The notes under the pieces: model-generated
The model's input: only the letters and a program-made list of their open reading frames with translations
The model's database searches: none
Told to the model about the DNA's origin: nothing
Assembly (NCBI GenBank): GCA_047967505.1
Contig: CM106538.1
DNA length: 64,000 nt
Strand: one strand, 5' to 3'
DNA from: Dipteris shenzhenensis
Lineage: Eukaryota > Polypodiophyta > Polypodiopsida > Gleicheniales
Position numbers and translations under genes: made by a program
Shown here: positions 24,168-31,886 of the stretch, piece by piece
How the letters are laid out: every line of letters begins with the position of its first letter
Position numbering within the stretch: the stretch's first letter is position 1

Positions 24168-26184
24168 GTGCAAGGGAGGGTGCACAGGTGGAGGTTGAAG
24201 TCACAGGCAAGAGGGACTGAAATAGTTCAAGGTGACTGTAATAAGGTCACATCATATCTGTGGTATGATGAGTGAAAGGTATACTTATACTGTCCTTCAA
24301 TGTGTTCAAATTGTGCCTTTCTATGTCCGAAGGAACCTAGCCAAATTAGTCGTATCTCGTACTAACCTGGCCGAATTTTGGCCTTTATTATAAGTACTTC
24401 TGATGATTTAACTCAGATGATGCTTATTTAGTTGCTTATGAATTGTGGTGGCAAATCTTGGTGTTCTTGTATATAAATCATTATCCAACTTCTCATTTCC
24501 ATGAAATGATTTATCTTGTGTTCTTGTATTTAGAAGATTGTCCAACTTTGTATTTCTCATCGAATCGGTTATGTTCCTGTAATTCACGTGGAGGTTTTAA
24601 TTAGGGGAACTGCTCAATAGACAATTATTTATTTTTTGTCTTTGCAGGATCCTCAAAATCCCACTAGAAATCGCGGTTTTGCTTTTGTGGATTACTATAA
24701 TCATGCTTGTGCTGAGAATGCAAGGAAGAACATGACAGCCCAAAATTTCAAGTTGGGTTCCAATTCACCCACTGTTAGCTGGGCTGATCCTCGAGGCTCC
24801 ACAGACAGTGCTGCATTGTCCCAGGTACTTATCACATCTGTTTTGGGTAATAGCAGTCTGGAAAATTCTTACTTTAGTTGTGTTCAAAGATACATATTTT
24901 AACCTTCCAATTTAAAGAGTGGATATATGCACCGGGGAGGAAGTGGGGCTACATCATTTCCTATGTACTACCCATCCAAATGGGCAAGGCTGACATGGTT
25001 TTAATTCCTTGCTTGAATCACTACCAAAGAAAGGTGTCCAACATAAGTAAAGCAAGTCATGAAAATCCCAATGCTTACCAATAAGTCTCTGATGTATGTG
25101 CATACGTTGATTGTGCACATTATTGAACGTGCTATGATAGACACCTACTATGCTCTATGACGTAAAAAAGAAAAAAACACATGCAAGGAGAGAGAGATCC
25201 CTTCTTTTATAAACATCAAAGACCTGCTATGGACTTAAAACAGACAAAAACACGTGTTAAATCTGGCACTCGCTTGCAGGTGAAGGTGGTGTATGTTAAA
25301 AATCTTCCAGATGGGGTTACCCAAGAGCAATTGCGGAAGCTGTTTGAACATCATGGTGAGATAACAAAAGTTGTCTTACCAGCGTCAAAACCAGGACAAC
25401 CCCAGAGGGACTTTGGATTTATTCATTTTAGTGAACGGAGTAGTGCCTTGAAGGCAATAGAGAAAACAGAGAAGTATGAATTAGAAGGTATGCATTTTGT
25501 GCCTTACTTTCCGATTATGTGAAACAGTTCTATGTTACCACCTTAACAGTGCTTTTGTGTTGTACTCTTTTGTAGGAAGGGTTCTAGAGGCTAGTCTGGC
25601 CAAGCCACCCACAGAAAGGAAAGCCTCAGATTACCCTTACACATCTCAAAGGGCTGGTTTGCTCCCACAGCACCAAGGTAGGTTTGGCTATGGATATTCT
25701 GGTGCAGGTCTATATGGAGGTGTAGGCTCATATGGCTCAAGAGGTTATAACCAGGTGAGTCGTCCATGAGAAGCTTATTGTTCTATATTGTCTCTTCGAG
25801 CTGAAACAGTAGATTATCTTAATAATTTTCCCAATAACTGTTAATGGTTGTACCAGCCTGTCATTTATGGAAGAGGTCCAGCACCTGCGGGCATGACTAT
25901 GGTCCCCATGATTCTTCCTGATGGCAGAGTGGGCTATGTGCTGTACGTCAAATATCTCACATGTTCAGACTTCTTTTTAGCTATGTAATATATACGTTAA
26001 TCAACTGTGTGATTTGTAACACGATTTAAACGGCTTGTTACGGGCATGCAGGCAAGAACCTGGTGCACAAGGAGGATCTGCTCCATATAGAGCTGGCAGA
26101 GCTGGTCATGGTGCAGCTAGCAGCAGGCAGGGTGGAGGGGGCAATGCTAGTAGTGGGAGTAGTCGACGCTATCGTCCTTACTAG
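2620..26184 (+). CDS. LIF2: hnRNP-Q/SYNCRIP-like RNA-binding protein, LIF2 family, three RRMs
   Basis: The coding exons are 2620-3111, 3248-3364, 3452-3592, 24648-24824, 25280-25487, 25576-25754, 25857-25942 and 26052-26184. Together they are 1533 bp, or 510 residues plus a TAG stop; every junction is GT-AG and the frame is kept throughout. Residues about 15-125 are an acidic Glu/Asp-rich leader. RRM1 has RNP2 VFVGGI (138-143) and RNP1 KGYAFVTF (177-184). RRM2 has LFIGNV (218-223) and [10 protein letters not shown] (257-266). RRM3 has VYVKNL (313-318) and RDFGFIHF (352-359). The Gly/Tyr-rich tail contains [10 protein letters not shown] and ends RRYRPY, as I recall for Arabidopsis LIF2 (LHP1-interacting factor 2), a protein of similar length. 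The known role of the family is RNA binding in the nucleus with effects on transcription and Polycomb-linked control. No frame break is seen, so it is probably functional. The odd feature is intron 3, about 21 kb. Confidence 0.9.
4209..4490 (+). repeat. CT-rich low-complexity minisatellite
   Basis: Irregular repeats of CTCCTTGCTCTCCTC and CAGCCCTTGCCCTC run for about 280 bp inside intron 3. Reading frames through it translate to Ser/Pro/Leu-rich low-complexity peptides and are not genes. An AGTTCGAACCCTC stretch just before it resembles a pol III B box, hinting at a SINE, but no A box was found. Confidence 0.7.
4845..5105. repeat. degenerate CATAAGCATAG short repeats
   Basis: Variants of CATAAGCATAGCAT recur irregularly, for example near 4880, 4910, 4977 and 5065. 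No coding capacity is seen. It lies just upstream of the gag relic. Confidence 0.6.
5096..5830 (+). pseudogene. Ty3/gypsy gag relic
   Basis: One frame, with several stops, reads from 5096 through a basic, Ser-rich stretch into [10 protein letters not shown] (about 5422-5451), then [14 protein letters not shown] and EPSKLRMV. This is the start of the retrotransposon gag domain, in which a fold of this kind precedes a WW-containing segment. After a frame change, [19 protein letters not shown] (about 5697-5753) matches the later part of the same domain. Stops at 5342-5357, 5582 and 5769 show it is dead. No protease or reverse transcriptase follows it. The flanking DNA is unlike the chromovirus at 7430-15218, so it is an older insertion. 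Confidence 0.65.
6185..7030. repeat. diverged tandem duplication, unit about 450 bp
   Basis: The stretch 6190-6590 recurs at 6645-7025 in the same orientation. Shared landmarks include AAATTGCTCCAAGATGGAG and GGGATAGAGTTGGGCAAAAGG. The two copies differ by scattered substitutions and small indels. No coding frame is conserved between them. Confidence 0.75.
7425..7429. repeat. target-site duplication, left (CTCCA)
   Basis: The five bases CTCCA directly precede the TG end of the LTR at 7430 and recur directly after the CA end at 15218. A 5-bp duplication is what Ty3/gypsy integrases produce. It proves that 7430 and 15218 are the two ends of one insertion. Confidence 0.85.
7430..7826 (-). repeat. 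complete LTR (3' LTR), 397 bp
   Basis: Read on the minus strand it starts TGTCACGATC and ends GATTTCTTACA, with TG and CA ends. It contains a TATATAAG box and repeated AAGGGTCACACCC-type motifs. Positions 7741-7430 match 9348-9675 in inverted orientation, and 7742-7826 match 15134-15218 directly. Confidence 0.88.
7827..7842 (-). other. polypurine tract
   Basis: On the minus strand AGTGGGAGGGGA lies directly before the LTR start. This purine run primes plus-strand DNA synthesis in LTR elements. It confirms that the LTR at 7430-7826 is the 3' LTR. Confidence 0.75.
7883..9347 (-). pseudogene. integrase plus chromodomain half of chromovirus pol
   Basis: Reading leftwards from 9347, the first frame has the zinc-binding integrase N-terminus ([11 protein letters not shown], then CLSCQQMKA). 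A TGA at 8956-8958 interrupts it, followed by the catalytic core: [12 protein letters not shown], then after a frameshift near 8770 ISDRDPKF and [14 protein letters not shown], giving D, D and E. The frame continues through the GPF/Y-like region (YYGPFRII) to a chromodomain near the C-terminus, with PERILDHR and [13 protein letters not shown] and a stop at 7883. The chromodomain normally steers integration to marked chromatin. The RNase H half lies inverted at 9348-15133. The partial codon left at 9347 is completed by the one at 15133, so the two halves were once one frame. Confidence 0.85.
9348..9675 (+). repeat. 5' LTR, main part, inverted with the internal region
   Basis: It matches the complement of 7430-7741 with 11 substitutions by eye and a 16-bp insertion that nearly duplicates the neighbouring GAAGAGACA-type sequence. 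It starts abruptly inside the LTR at TTCGACGGGG and ends in the normal CTTACA. A TATATAAG promoter box lies at about 9525-9532. The first 85 bp of this LTR are at 15134-15218 in the opposite orientation. Confidence 0.85.
9677..9688 (+). other. primer-binding site, initiator Met tRNA type
   Basis: TGATATCAGAGC lies one base after the LTR end. It differs at one position from TGGTATCAGAGC, which is complementary to the 3' end of plant initiator methionine tRNA and is the usual minus-strand primer site of plant LTR elements. Confidence 0.8.
9689..11799 (+). other. long leader of the chromovirus
   Basis: About 2.1 kb separate the primer-binding site from gag. The first part (9950-10150) carries degenerate GGGTCACACCCCTTC and CACACCTCTTCATG motifs like those in the LTR. 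The second holds a GC-rich direct repeat (10355-10838). The third has an open frame (11238-11813) rich in Pro and Ser that overlaps the gag start in another phase and matches nothing I recognise; it may be leader sequence or a lost N-terminal gag extension. Confidence 0.5.
10355..10838 (+). repeat. GC-rich direct repeat, period about 256 bp
   Basis: The stretch around 10381-10580 recurs at 10636-10838, with period 255-256 bp. Landmarks are GGTTACCTGCCAGGCCCTG at 10454 and 10710, and the following GCAAAACAGCC segments. Shorter repeats of GCCCTGCCTCCTCGCCATATG lie within it. The region is clearly more GC-rich than the rest of the window. The open frames across it are repeat artefacts. Confidence 0.8.
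11800..13239 (+). pseudogene. chromovirus gag (capsid and zinc knuckle), frame broken
   Basis: The frame starts [10 protein letters not shown] at 11800. A coiled-coil-like segment ([18 protein letters not shown]) is followed by the retrotransposon gag domain, with [18 protein letters not shown] and [10 protein letters not shown] 151-bp tandem duplication at 12324-12639 shifts the frame, so the first part stops at 12510. The capsid continues in the next phase (about 12475-12735), and a second indel near 12735 returns it to the first. The zinc knuckle [13 protein letters not shown] (13045-13083) is CX2CX3HX4C, a spacing known in chromoviral gags. The frame closes with TAA at 13237-13239, one codon before the open pol frame. 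Gag would form the particle and bind element RNA. Confidence 0.8.
12324..12639 (+). repeat. 151-bp tandem duplication inside gag
   Basis: GAATGGCAAAAGTGTGTTAA begins both copies, at 12324 and 12475. The first copy lacks 15 bp present in the second (AAGCAGTTCATACCT, after CACGTGCTCCGT). The copies are otherwise nearly identical, so the event is recent relative to the element's age. It creates the frameshift that ends the first gag frame. Confidence 0.85.
13240..15133 (+). pseudogene. chromovirus pol: protease, reverse transcriptase, RNase H
   Basis: The frame is open from the codon after the gag stop to the inversion breakpoint. The protease has [10 protein letters not shown] with the catalytic DSG at 13291-13299 and later [10 protein letters not shown]. 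The reverse transcriptase runs from about 13840, with [33 protein letters not shown] and the active site [10 protein letters not shown] (YLDD at 14308-14319). RNase H follows with [38 protein letters not shown] and VADALSKL. At 15133 the frame runs into inverted LTR sequence and stops at 15216. The integrase it once continued into is at 7883-9347 on the other strand. The domain residues look intact, so loss of function comes mainly from the rearrangement. Confidence 0.88.
15134..15218 (-). repeat. first 85 bp of the 5' LTR, left outside the inversion
   Basis: It matches 7742-7826 with four substitutions and no indels, and ends in the same GATCGTGACA. Together with 9348-9675 it makes one LTR cut in two between the bases equivalent to 7741 and 7742. 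Confidence 0.85.
15219..15223. repeat. target-site duplication, right (CTCCA)
   Basis: This is the partner of the copy at 7425-7429. The DNA after it resumes older intron sequence. Confidence 0.85.
15300..15690 (+). pseudogene. probable Ty1/copia gag relic with altered zinc knuckle
   Basis: Across shifting frames the sequence reads LILTNLHP / [12 protein letters not shown] and FHFDDF, like the copia gag segment with LPPEYD followed by a TLDD motif. It then reads [14 protein letters not shown] at about 15578-15620. This is CX2CX4-X-X4C with Cys where the zinc-binding His is expected. The frame ends TESHSSSD and a stop. Several stops and shifts show it is a relic. Confidence 0.5.
15978..16030 (+). 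repeat. (CA)n/(CT)n microsatellite
   Basis: ACACAC repeats pass into CTCTCT repeats. A TATAAAAG box near 15862 lies upstream, so the surrounding 15.7-16.1 kb could be part of a copia LTR, which is unproven. Confidence 0.9.
16560..16990 (-). pseudogene. Ty1/copia integrase C-terminal relic
   Basis: On the minus strand the sequence passes through [12 protein letters not shown] (about 16950-16910), a KAIKDKI segment and then [20 protein letters not shown] (about 16640-16580). The order and the [11 protein letters not shown] box are typical of the copia integrase region between the catalytic core and the reverse transcriptase. Stops and frame changes are frequent. No reverse transcriptase is attached. 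Confidence 0.7.
17316..17354 (+). repeat. (GA)n microsatellite
   Basis: Nearly pure GAGAGA with one interruption (GCGA), followed by a G-rich run. Confidence 0.9.
17500..20480 (-). pseudogene. unrecognised degenerate coding relic
   Basis: Long minus-strand stretches read as ordinary protein, but no single frame spans the region. From upstream (right) to downstream (left) they include: [20 protein letters not shown] (about 20370-20315); a Gln/Asn/Asp-rich segment (19434-18994) ending in a TAG at 18991-18993; [20 protein letters not shown] and more to 18757; then, after a frameshift, 18760-18269; then 18327-18127. Near 17875-18100 a repeat of about 125 bp encodes two versions of an (N/D)(I/V)E(K/E)A(K/R)xLLxL segment. 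I do not recognise the family. It may be a captured host gene or a TE protein. It sits antisense to the LIF2-like gene, inside intron 3. Confidence 0.35.
20480..22553. other. intron 3 segment without a supported gene
   Basis: Apart from the duplication at 21329-21600, two near-identical 40-bp stretches (GATGAGTTTGGGA and CATCTAGGTATATGC) occur at about 20539-20585 and 22122-22170, with a shorter echo near 21023. No coherent coding frame is visible. Confidence 0.4.
21329..21600 (+). repeat. tandem duplication, unit about 142 bp
   Basis: GCTTTCTTGTATTTGAAT at 21331 recurs at 21473, followed in both copies by ACCGAAAGGGGCGCTAAG and GACGGGGGCGATCTAGCTC. The second copy lacks about 19 bp after the first landmark. 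Only two or three substitutions are seen otherwise, so the duplication is young. Confidence 0.85.
23224..23302 (+). repeat. (GA)n microsatellite, two tracts split by GTTGGCAA
   Basis: Two GA tracts are each followed by GTTGG(C/T)AAG, suggesting that the tract plus its flank was duplicated. Confidence 0.9.
24124..24165 (+). repeat. (GA)n microsatellite
   Basis: An uninterrupted GA run of about 40 bp, about 480 bp upstream of exon 4 of the LIF2-like gene. Confidence 0.9.
24648..26184 (+). CDS. LIF2: LIF2-like gene, coding exons 4-8
   Basis: Exon 4 (24648-24824) resumes RRM2 in phase 0 after a TTTGCAG acceptor. Exon 5 (25280-25487) is most of RRM3. Exon 6 (25576-25754) finishes RRM3 and starts the Gly/Tyr-rich region. 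Exons 7 (25857-25942) and 8 (26052-26184) encode the tail, ending RRYRPY and TAG. Split codons at 25487/25576 and 25942/26052 are completed correctly across the junctions, which is strong support for these borders. Confidence 0.88.
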
Positions 26185-26560
26185 TTTTCAGATTGCTGTC
26201 AATGCTAATACATGCTTGCTACAGTCAGGTTGTACAATTTGTTGCCTACTCTCTCACTATGATTTCTCAGGAAAGGAAAGCTGCAGTTGGCTGTTAGTTT
26301 AATGGTAGTCTTATTGTTTTGAATTTTCACAGCACTCCACGAAACACAAAGTGTGTTGAAATTGCCAGTGGCAGCTCATAATCATTACACTCTTTCTCAA
26401 GTATAATACAAATCAATGAATTAGTTTTTGAGGTTCAATGAACTAGTCTTTGATTTAATGGCGTTCCTGAGGGTTCATGATTTTTGACAGCAATGGACAC
26501 ATTGACAAGAGTGCTCAGTGGTAACATATGATCTAGTTTTGCAAGTTCTCAAATAACAAC

Positions 26561-26613
<53 letters not shown>

Positions 26614-27445
26614 ATTAAAGTCTACTAAAGACCGATGGGTCTATGAGATTGATAGAAAACTTGATACGATGAACAAAAGCATGGACCTACTAAGTGAGCA
26701 TCCTAACCCAAGCTAGAAAATTGTGTAGGACATGGTCAATGTCATAATTCAATGTCCCCATAGTCATGGTCCTCACTGGCATCATCATCAGCAGAATAGA
26801 TACAATCTAATCCGATACAATACACTGTAGCACACACATGGCATGAAATGTCAAGGTAGGTGCAGTGATGGGCTAGGCTACGGTTTGGAGTAATAGTTTG
26901 TCGTGCCCTCCGGTTGCTCTACGCCTGGCAAGTGCCACCGTAACCCTTGTATGCCGTATCCTAGGTTTGAAAATAGATGAGATGTCAGCTAGCGTGATTT
27001 GTGCATCTGTCCTTTGTCGAATGTGCTGTGTCTCGGTCTCGGGGTCTCTGTCACTCTTGCTTTTTGTGATCAGAGGGGCAGCATGCTATGGTTGAATAAT
27101 TCTGTGATTGGTTAGATAAGATGTCTTGCCCCCGTCTCTATGACTTGATGAGACGCTCTTTGTGTTGGACCGCCTCATGAAGGAAAGTGGCGATGCACTT
27201 GTGTCGGACTGCCGCATGAAGGAAAGTGGTGACGCACCTCTGCTCTGGGTATGTGGGAAGGTTGGAAAGGCCCTCAAAGTTGTCTTTGAAAAAGGAATGG
27301 GATTGTCCATCGATCTCTTAGAAGATTGGGCAATAGAAAGAAAAGTGCTTCTTGGACTTGACTTCATGCCGCTCACAAAGTGTACAGGTGCAACTCTTTG
27401 GGGATTCCCTCTGCTCGTCTACTCTTGATACGGATCCCAATGGCA

Positions 27446-27480
<35 letters not shown>

Positions 27481-27539
27481 CTCGTGTCTAACGTTTTACA
27501 TGTTCTCTCTTGCAAGACACCTTTAGAAACTTATAATAA

Positions 27540-27585
<46 letters not shown>

Positions 27586-28590
27586 GTTTAAGTTTTTGGG
27601 AAGATTTTGTTTCTTGATTTGCTTATTTATTTTTGCTTAGTCTTCCTTTCTTCTTTATTTCTTGTTTTCTTTCTCTTGATATATTTTAGTAAGCACAATG
27701 ACAAGATTACATTACAAACCAACAAGAGTGCTCGTTGAGTGGCAAAAAATGTTAGCTGTGATGTGATTATACATGGGGAGATTGAGAGGTTTTTTGAATT
27801 TTGTAGTAGGCGCATGTTACAGACAAACCACCAATTCTATATATACCAATTGCATGAGTGACTTAGGCAAGAAACTACGTGCTTGATAATTTACATCTTG
27901 AGCTCCCTTTAGTGTGTTGGCAAATGGCTTATAGAGCCATTCAGAAAATCTGAAAAAGATGCAGTGGATAGTTAAAAGCTTCAAGTTTCTTGCCAAACCA
28001 GAACTTGGTTTTGAAAATCTTATGAAGGCCTTTTTATATTGCTAGACTACATATTTGTCAGCCTTTCTTGCCTCTCAGACTTGGGCTAACTCAATAAGCT
28101 TGTGGTGGCGTGAAATTCATTACATCCTAACCTTAATGTTTGATCATTTCATTTCTTCTTTACTCTTGCTCTCAATAATGACCTTAATGTTTTATCATTT
28201 CATTTCTTCTTTACTCTTGCTCTCAATAATGGATTACTATGGTTGACAAACTTAGTTTAGTTTTGTGAAGATGTGTGCTTCAATATTGCTATCTTGCACA
28301 TTATTTTGTTTTCTTTTCCCTCCCAACCCAACACACATTGATCCTATTCTTTTTATTTATCTCATTCAACGGTTCCTTGAATGCTTTGATATGCACTTAA
28401 GTTGTAGTTTTACGCTCCTATCTTGTTACGGTTGTCACTTTTTTTGATTAATATTACAAGGTTCAATCCTAGATATTAGGTGGCTTCAGGAAATTGGCAT
28501 ACTTGACTTGCCAAGGTTCGTGCTACTTCCTCCTTTCTGTTTCCTAGGCAATTTAGGAAAAGTTTATGTATGAGAAAACGTTGAAGCCTA
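26185..28590. other. 3' UTR and intergenic DNA of the LIF2-like gene
   Basis: The 3' UTR follows the TAG at 26182. An AATGAATTAG stretch near 26414 is a possible poly(A) region, not a proven site. Beyond it, GA microsatellites lie at 26562-26610, 27448-27478 and 27543-27580. A 39-bp tandem duplication lies at 27162-27240 (unit with CATGAAGGAAAGTGG) and a 51-bp one at 28129-28231 (unit with CTCTTGCTCTCAATAATG). No further gene is supported. Confidence 0.5.
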
Positions 28591-28599
28591 GATATTAGA

Positions 28600-28870
28600 T
28601 GCAAAGGCCAATGTTGTGGGCACGGGTTCTAGGAAAAATGTGTATGAGCTCATTGCAATTTCAGTCACTTCAAATTGGGAGACACGAAGGCTTTGACACG
28701 AGTGGTTTGGCCACATAGGCTATGTTGCGTTGAAGGAAATGTAAAAGAAAGGGATGGTTGCACATTTGCTTGCACTAACAAATAAGTGGAAGCCATGTGA
28801 AGCTCGTTTGATGGGCAAGCAAGCCAGGAAGCGTCTAGCACACATCTTAAGATCTAGTGTAATTTGAAGT
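28600..28870 (+). pseudogene. Ty1/copia GAG-pre-integrase relic
   Basis: The sequence reads NVYELIAISVTSNWETRRL, then HEWFGHIGYVALKEM, a stop, KKGMVAHLLALTNK, a stop and KPCEARLMGKQARKRL. The H-W-F-G-H box followed by PCEA...GKQ is the zinc-binding start of the copia integrase region. At least three stops and one frame change show it is dead, and no core domain follows. Confidence 0.65.
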
Positions 28871-30800
28871 GGGAATTTTTTCGAAAAGAAAATTGGAAAG
28901 CCTTATACATCCCGAGTGGGTGTTTGCATGACTCTCAAGGACATGGGTCATGTCAAATGTTTGCCATGAGTGACTTGAGGTTGGTTTGGCTTGACTGTAG
29001 TCCTGTTGTCTCTGAAACGTGACTGAATTCCGTGCTGCAGTCATCTTCTACTCCTCTCTGTAGGCTAACTTGCCGACGAAGAGATGTGTGTATGTATAAT
29101 CAAGCTGATTCTAAAGCATAAATGTATCCACTCAAAAATGCATATGGATGAGGAAATTTGACATGGGTCATATACACGACATGACCACCTTTAATATTTC
29201 AACAATACAACTATATTGGAATCACTAAGAACCTTGTCTTTTGTGCTTGCGTGGACCACGTTCTTACATATGAGAATGCATAGGAGTTGATGTGTTTAGC
29301 TAAAGTTTGTTTTAAGCTTCGAGCATCTTGACCTTCTTCGTATGTATGTATTTTTGTGTGTATATAAGCAAGCACATAGATACACATATTTGCACATTTG
29401 TAGACATTTTAAGTTTCCTGAGGACAAGACGGTTCATAAAGAAAAGCTATAGACATTGTTGCTATGTTTTTGCTAGAAATGTTTTCTGAGACACTGGTTA
29501 GTTGCAGTTGCTTGAGAACTCCAACCATTGCATCATCAAAAGGGGAACTTCTTGTTCCTCGTGTACATTTCTTGCTGCTTGGAGCAAGTCTAGAAAAATC
29601 CCTTTGGTGCCAAACTCTGTGGAAGGAAACAACTTAACTTAGCAGCCTGTAACTCAGCAGTTGGCTACTCTTCATTGTAGAGATCCTATTTTACAAGAAA
29701 CACTTATTTAATTAATTTTGGACTCATATGCCTACTTTTGGACTAATCCCAAAAATCCTTCCCAAATGAAAAGTTTACTTTATGAAAATCTCATTCAAGA
29801 ATCAAAAGTTAATAGTTTGGCACTGTCATTTGTATATAATAAATTTCACAATCTGTCTGTATAATAGTGCACTAATAATGCAAAGACTTCGATTGAATCC
29901 TACTTTTGTACTTCTTGTTTTTAACAATCCTATTCACGCTTTAAAAAAATCATGAGTTATTAATTTAAATTTATGAAAAATCACTTTCAAAATAAAGACT
30001 TATTAATATAATTTAATCCAAAAGAATGCACTTAAAATTTGATGTAGAAAACTATAAGACTCTTGAAGTTTCAAAAAATTTAAAGGTTAAAATAGACAAG
30101 AGACACGGAAGACTCACTACACTTTGACATTTTTTGCCTCTTTGGGATTTTAACATGTCCAAAGCTCTTCTTCCAAAGAGTATACAAATTGTGAAAAGAT
30201 GTCGGAGCATGCCATCTTTGCCTCTGTGTTTCTCTAATAGACTTAAATACTTCTTTTTTTTGTTCAACCTATCGAAAGATGCATTTCAAATAGATGGGGT
30301 TGAGGTAAAACATTTTCATGAATGTAGTCTTTTAAAATTTCTGTTGCTGAGACCGATGAGGCTGTTGTTTTGGGCCTTCCTGTTTTTCCATGAATGTTAA
30401 AATTTACTCCATACTTTGCTTTATGAGCCAAATCCCAGTATGTGCCATGTGATAATCTTGAAGTAATGTGATATGCATTATTGCAAATACTTTTTCCATT
30501 TATAGGAGGCTTTATTTGTTGCCCGAAATTTTACTTTTTCGTGTCATTTACTAGAAAGCAAGAAAGCCTGGTGAGTAGGTATTCATTTCTTTTGCTCCCT
30601 CTTCTTTGCCACACCTGTTCTCTACATCCCTTGATGTCAAGTAAGTTAATGGAATGCATACAACTTCTCTTGCAGCATGTAGATCGCATTGCTTTTAGCA
30701 TAATATCTTCATTCATTACTCTTATTCTCTTTGGTTGCCTTTCTACATTTGTCTGGACTCGCTTTCTTTTCGTGCATATGTATGTCCATTTCTTCTGTAC
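28871..30800. other. AT-rich intergenic DNA, no gene seen
   Basis: No frame with recognisable content and no strong repeat structure were found. Runs of ATTAATTTAAAT-type DNA occur around 29700-30060. Confidence 0.4.
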
Positions 30801-30805
30801 ATTTG

Positions 30806-31035
30806 TACACTTCTCCCTGTCAAATTTATGTCACTTTATTTTCATGGGATGTTGCATCCTTCATCTTATTACAAAGTCAAATACCGAATAATCCTTTGTT
30901 GGTTTCTTTTGTACATTCTTATTTGAATCTGTACACTTCCCTGTCAAATTTATTTATCATCGCGTTTTCATGAGATGTTGCATCGTCGTTCTTATCACAG
31001 TCAAAGTCAAATACCGAATAGTCCTTTGTTGATTT
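30806..31035 (+). repeat. tandem duplication, period about 123 bp
   Basis: CCCTGTCAAATTTAT, a TTTTCATG(G/A)GATGTTGCATC segment and CAAATACCGAATA(A/G)TCCTTTG occur once in 30806-30905 and again in 30928-31030. The copies differ by small indels. Confidence 0.8.
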
Positions 31036-31116
31036 CATTCTTGTCTTTGAAGCAATATTCGGACCATTTGAGTCAATATCCATATCGTCCATGTTTGATA
31101 AACCAACACTTATGAA

Positions 31117-31620
31117 CTATTTGCGCTCCTTGACAATGTGTATGAATTCATCCACTCCAGATAAGACATCACTTTTGAAACCTTTTGCTTTATCGGTACC
31201 AATGAACTCATCCACTCTCGACAAGATATCACTTCTATAGTTAAGTGCATTGAAATCATCCAAGTTTGAGGAGACAACACCGATGATATCTTTATCCTTC
31301 TCGATGTGTGTGAATTCATCAACCCCAGATAAGACACCGCTTCTGAAATCTTTTGCCTTCACAGTACCACTGAACTCAGCCGCTCCTAAGAAGATGTCAC
31401 TTCTATAGATTATTTCATTGAAATCATCTAATCCTGAAGAGACAACACTTTTGATGTCTTTGCCTTTCTCAATATGCATGAATTTATCCACTCCAGAGAA
31501 GGCATTGCTTCTGAATTCTTTATCTTTCTCGGTATCAATGAAATCATCCACTCTTGATAAGATGTCACTTCTATACTTGAGTCCCCGAGGTAGGTTAGCT
31601 ATCTTTCCAAATGATTTCCA
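31117..31620 (-). CDS. unrecognised protein made of internal repeats
   Basis: An open minus-strand frame with an ATG at 31551 encodes 144 residues. Without requiring an ATG, the frame stays open upstream to about 31610 (reading LPRGLKYRSDILSRVDDF). It consists of about 2.5 copies of a 56-residue (168-bp) unit, each divided into blocks of 20, 20 and 16 residues starting with a D/E-D/E-F or similar box. Recurrent pieces are KAKDFRSGVLSGVDEF, THIEKDKDI and NYRSDILS. Hydrophobic and charged residues alternate and no membrane segment or signal peptide is seen. A frame just upstream (31862-31599) reads as protein in another phase and ends NGNHLER; a 1-bp shift would join the two, so this may be the C-terminal repeat part of a larger, broken gene. 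Function unknown. Confidence 0.35.
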   Translation of the reverse strand, partial: WKSFGKIANLPRGLKYRSDILSRVDDFIDTEKDKEFRSNAFSGVDKFMHIEKGKDIKSVVSSGLDDFNEIIYRSDIFLGAAEFSGTVKAKDFRSGVLSGVDEFTHIEKDKDIIGVVSSNLDDFNALNYRSDILSRVDEFIGTDKAKGFKSDVLSGVDEFIHIVKERK

Positions 31621-31886
31621 TTCCAGAACGGAAATAGTATCATTGGATTATCATCATAGAGGACTAAACCTATTGCTTGGATGATGCCTGAATGTACGAC
31701 ATCGCCCAAGCACGTGGCTTCTTCCAAGGCTCTGGCCTTCAATGCATCAATGGGCACAGAAAGCCTCGGCACCTTACATGCATAAATCTTGTGTGGATCA
31801 AATGGAGCGACAAGAAGATTGCACATGTTGACTATTCTACGTGTGCATGTGCCCACAGCCACACTAGGCGTGAATTGAATGTCTCA

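Larger units (their letters stand above)
22554..24250 (+). other. possible solo LTR or LTR remnant
   Basis: A purine run (AAAAGGGGGG) directly precedes TGTCACGGGG at 22554, which is the layout of a polypurine tract and an LTR start. A CCTATAAAAGGG promoter-like box lies near 23833. The stretch also holds three long GA microsatellite tracts. No second copy, primer site or pol gene is attached, and the 3' end is not defined. Confidence 0.25.
3593..24647 (+). other. 21-kb intron 3 of the LIF2-like gene
   Basis: The intron begins AAG|GTAAAC and ends with a T-rich tract and TTTGCAG|GAT. It lies between the halves of RRM2. Its length is built by insertions: a gypsy gag relic, a tandem duplication, a complete 7.8-kb chromovirus, copia relics, an unknown coding relic, a possible LTR and GA microsatellites. 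No other host gene with an intact frame is visible inside it. Confidence 0.85.
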
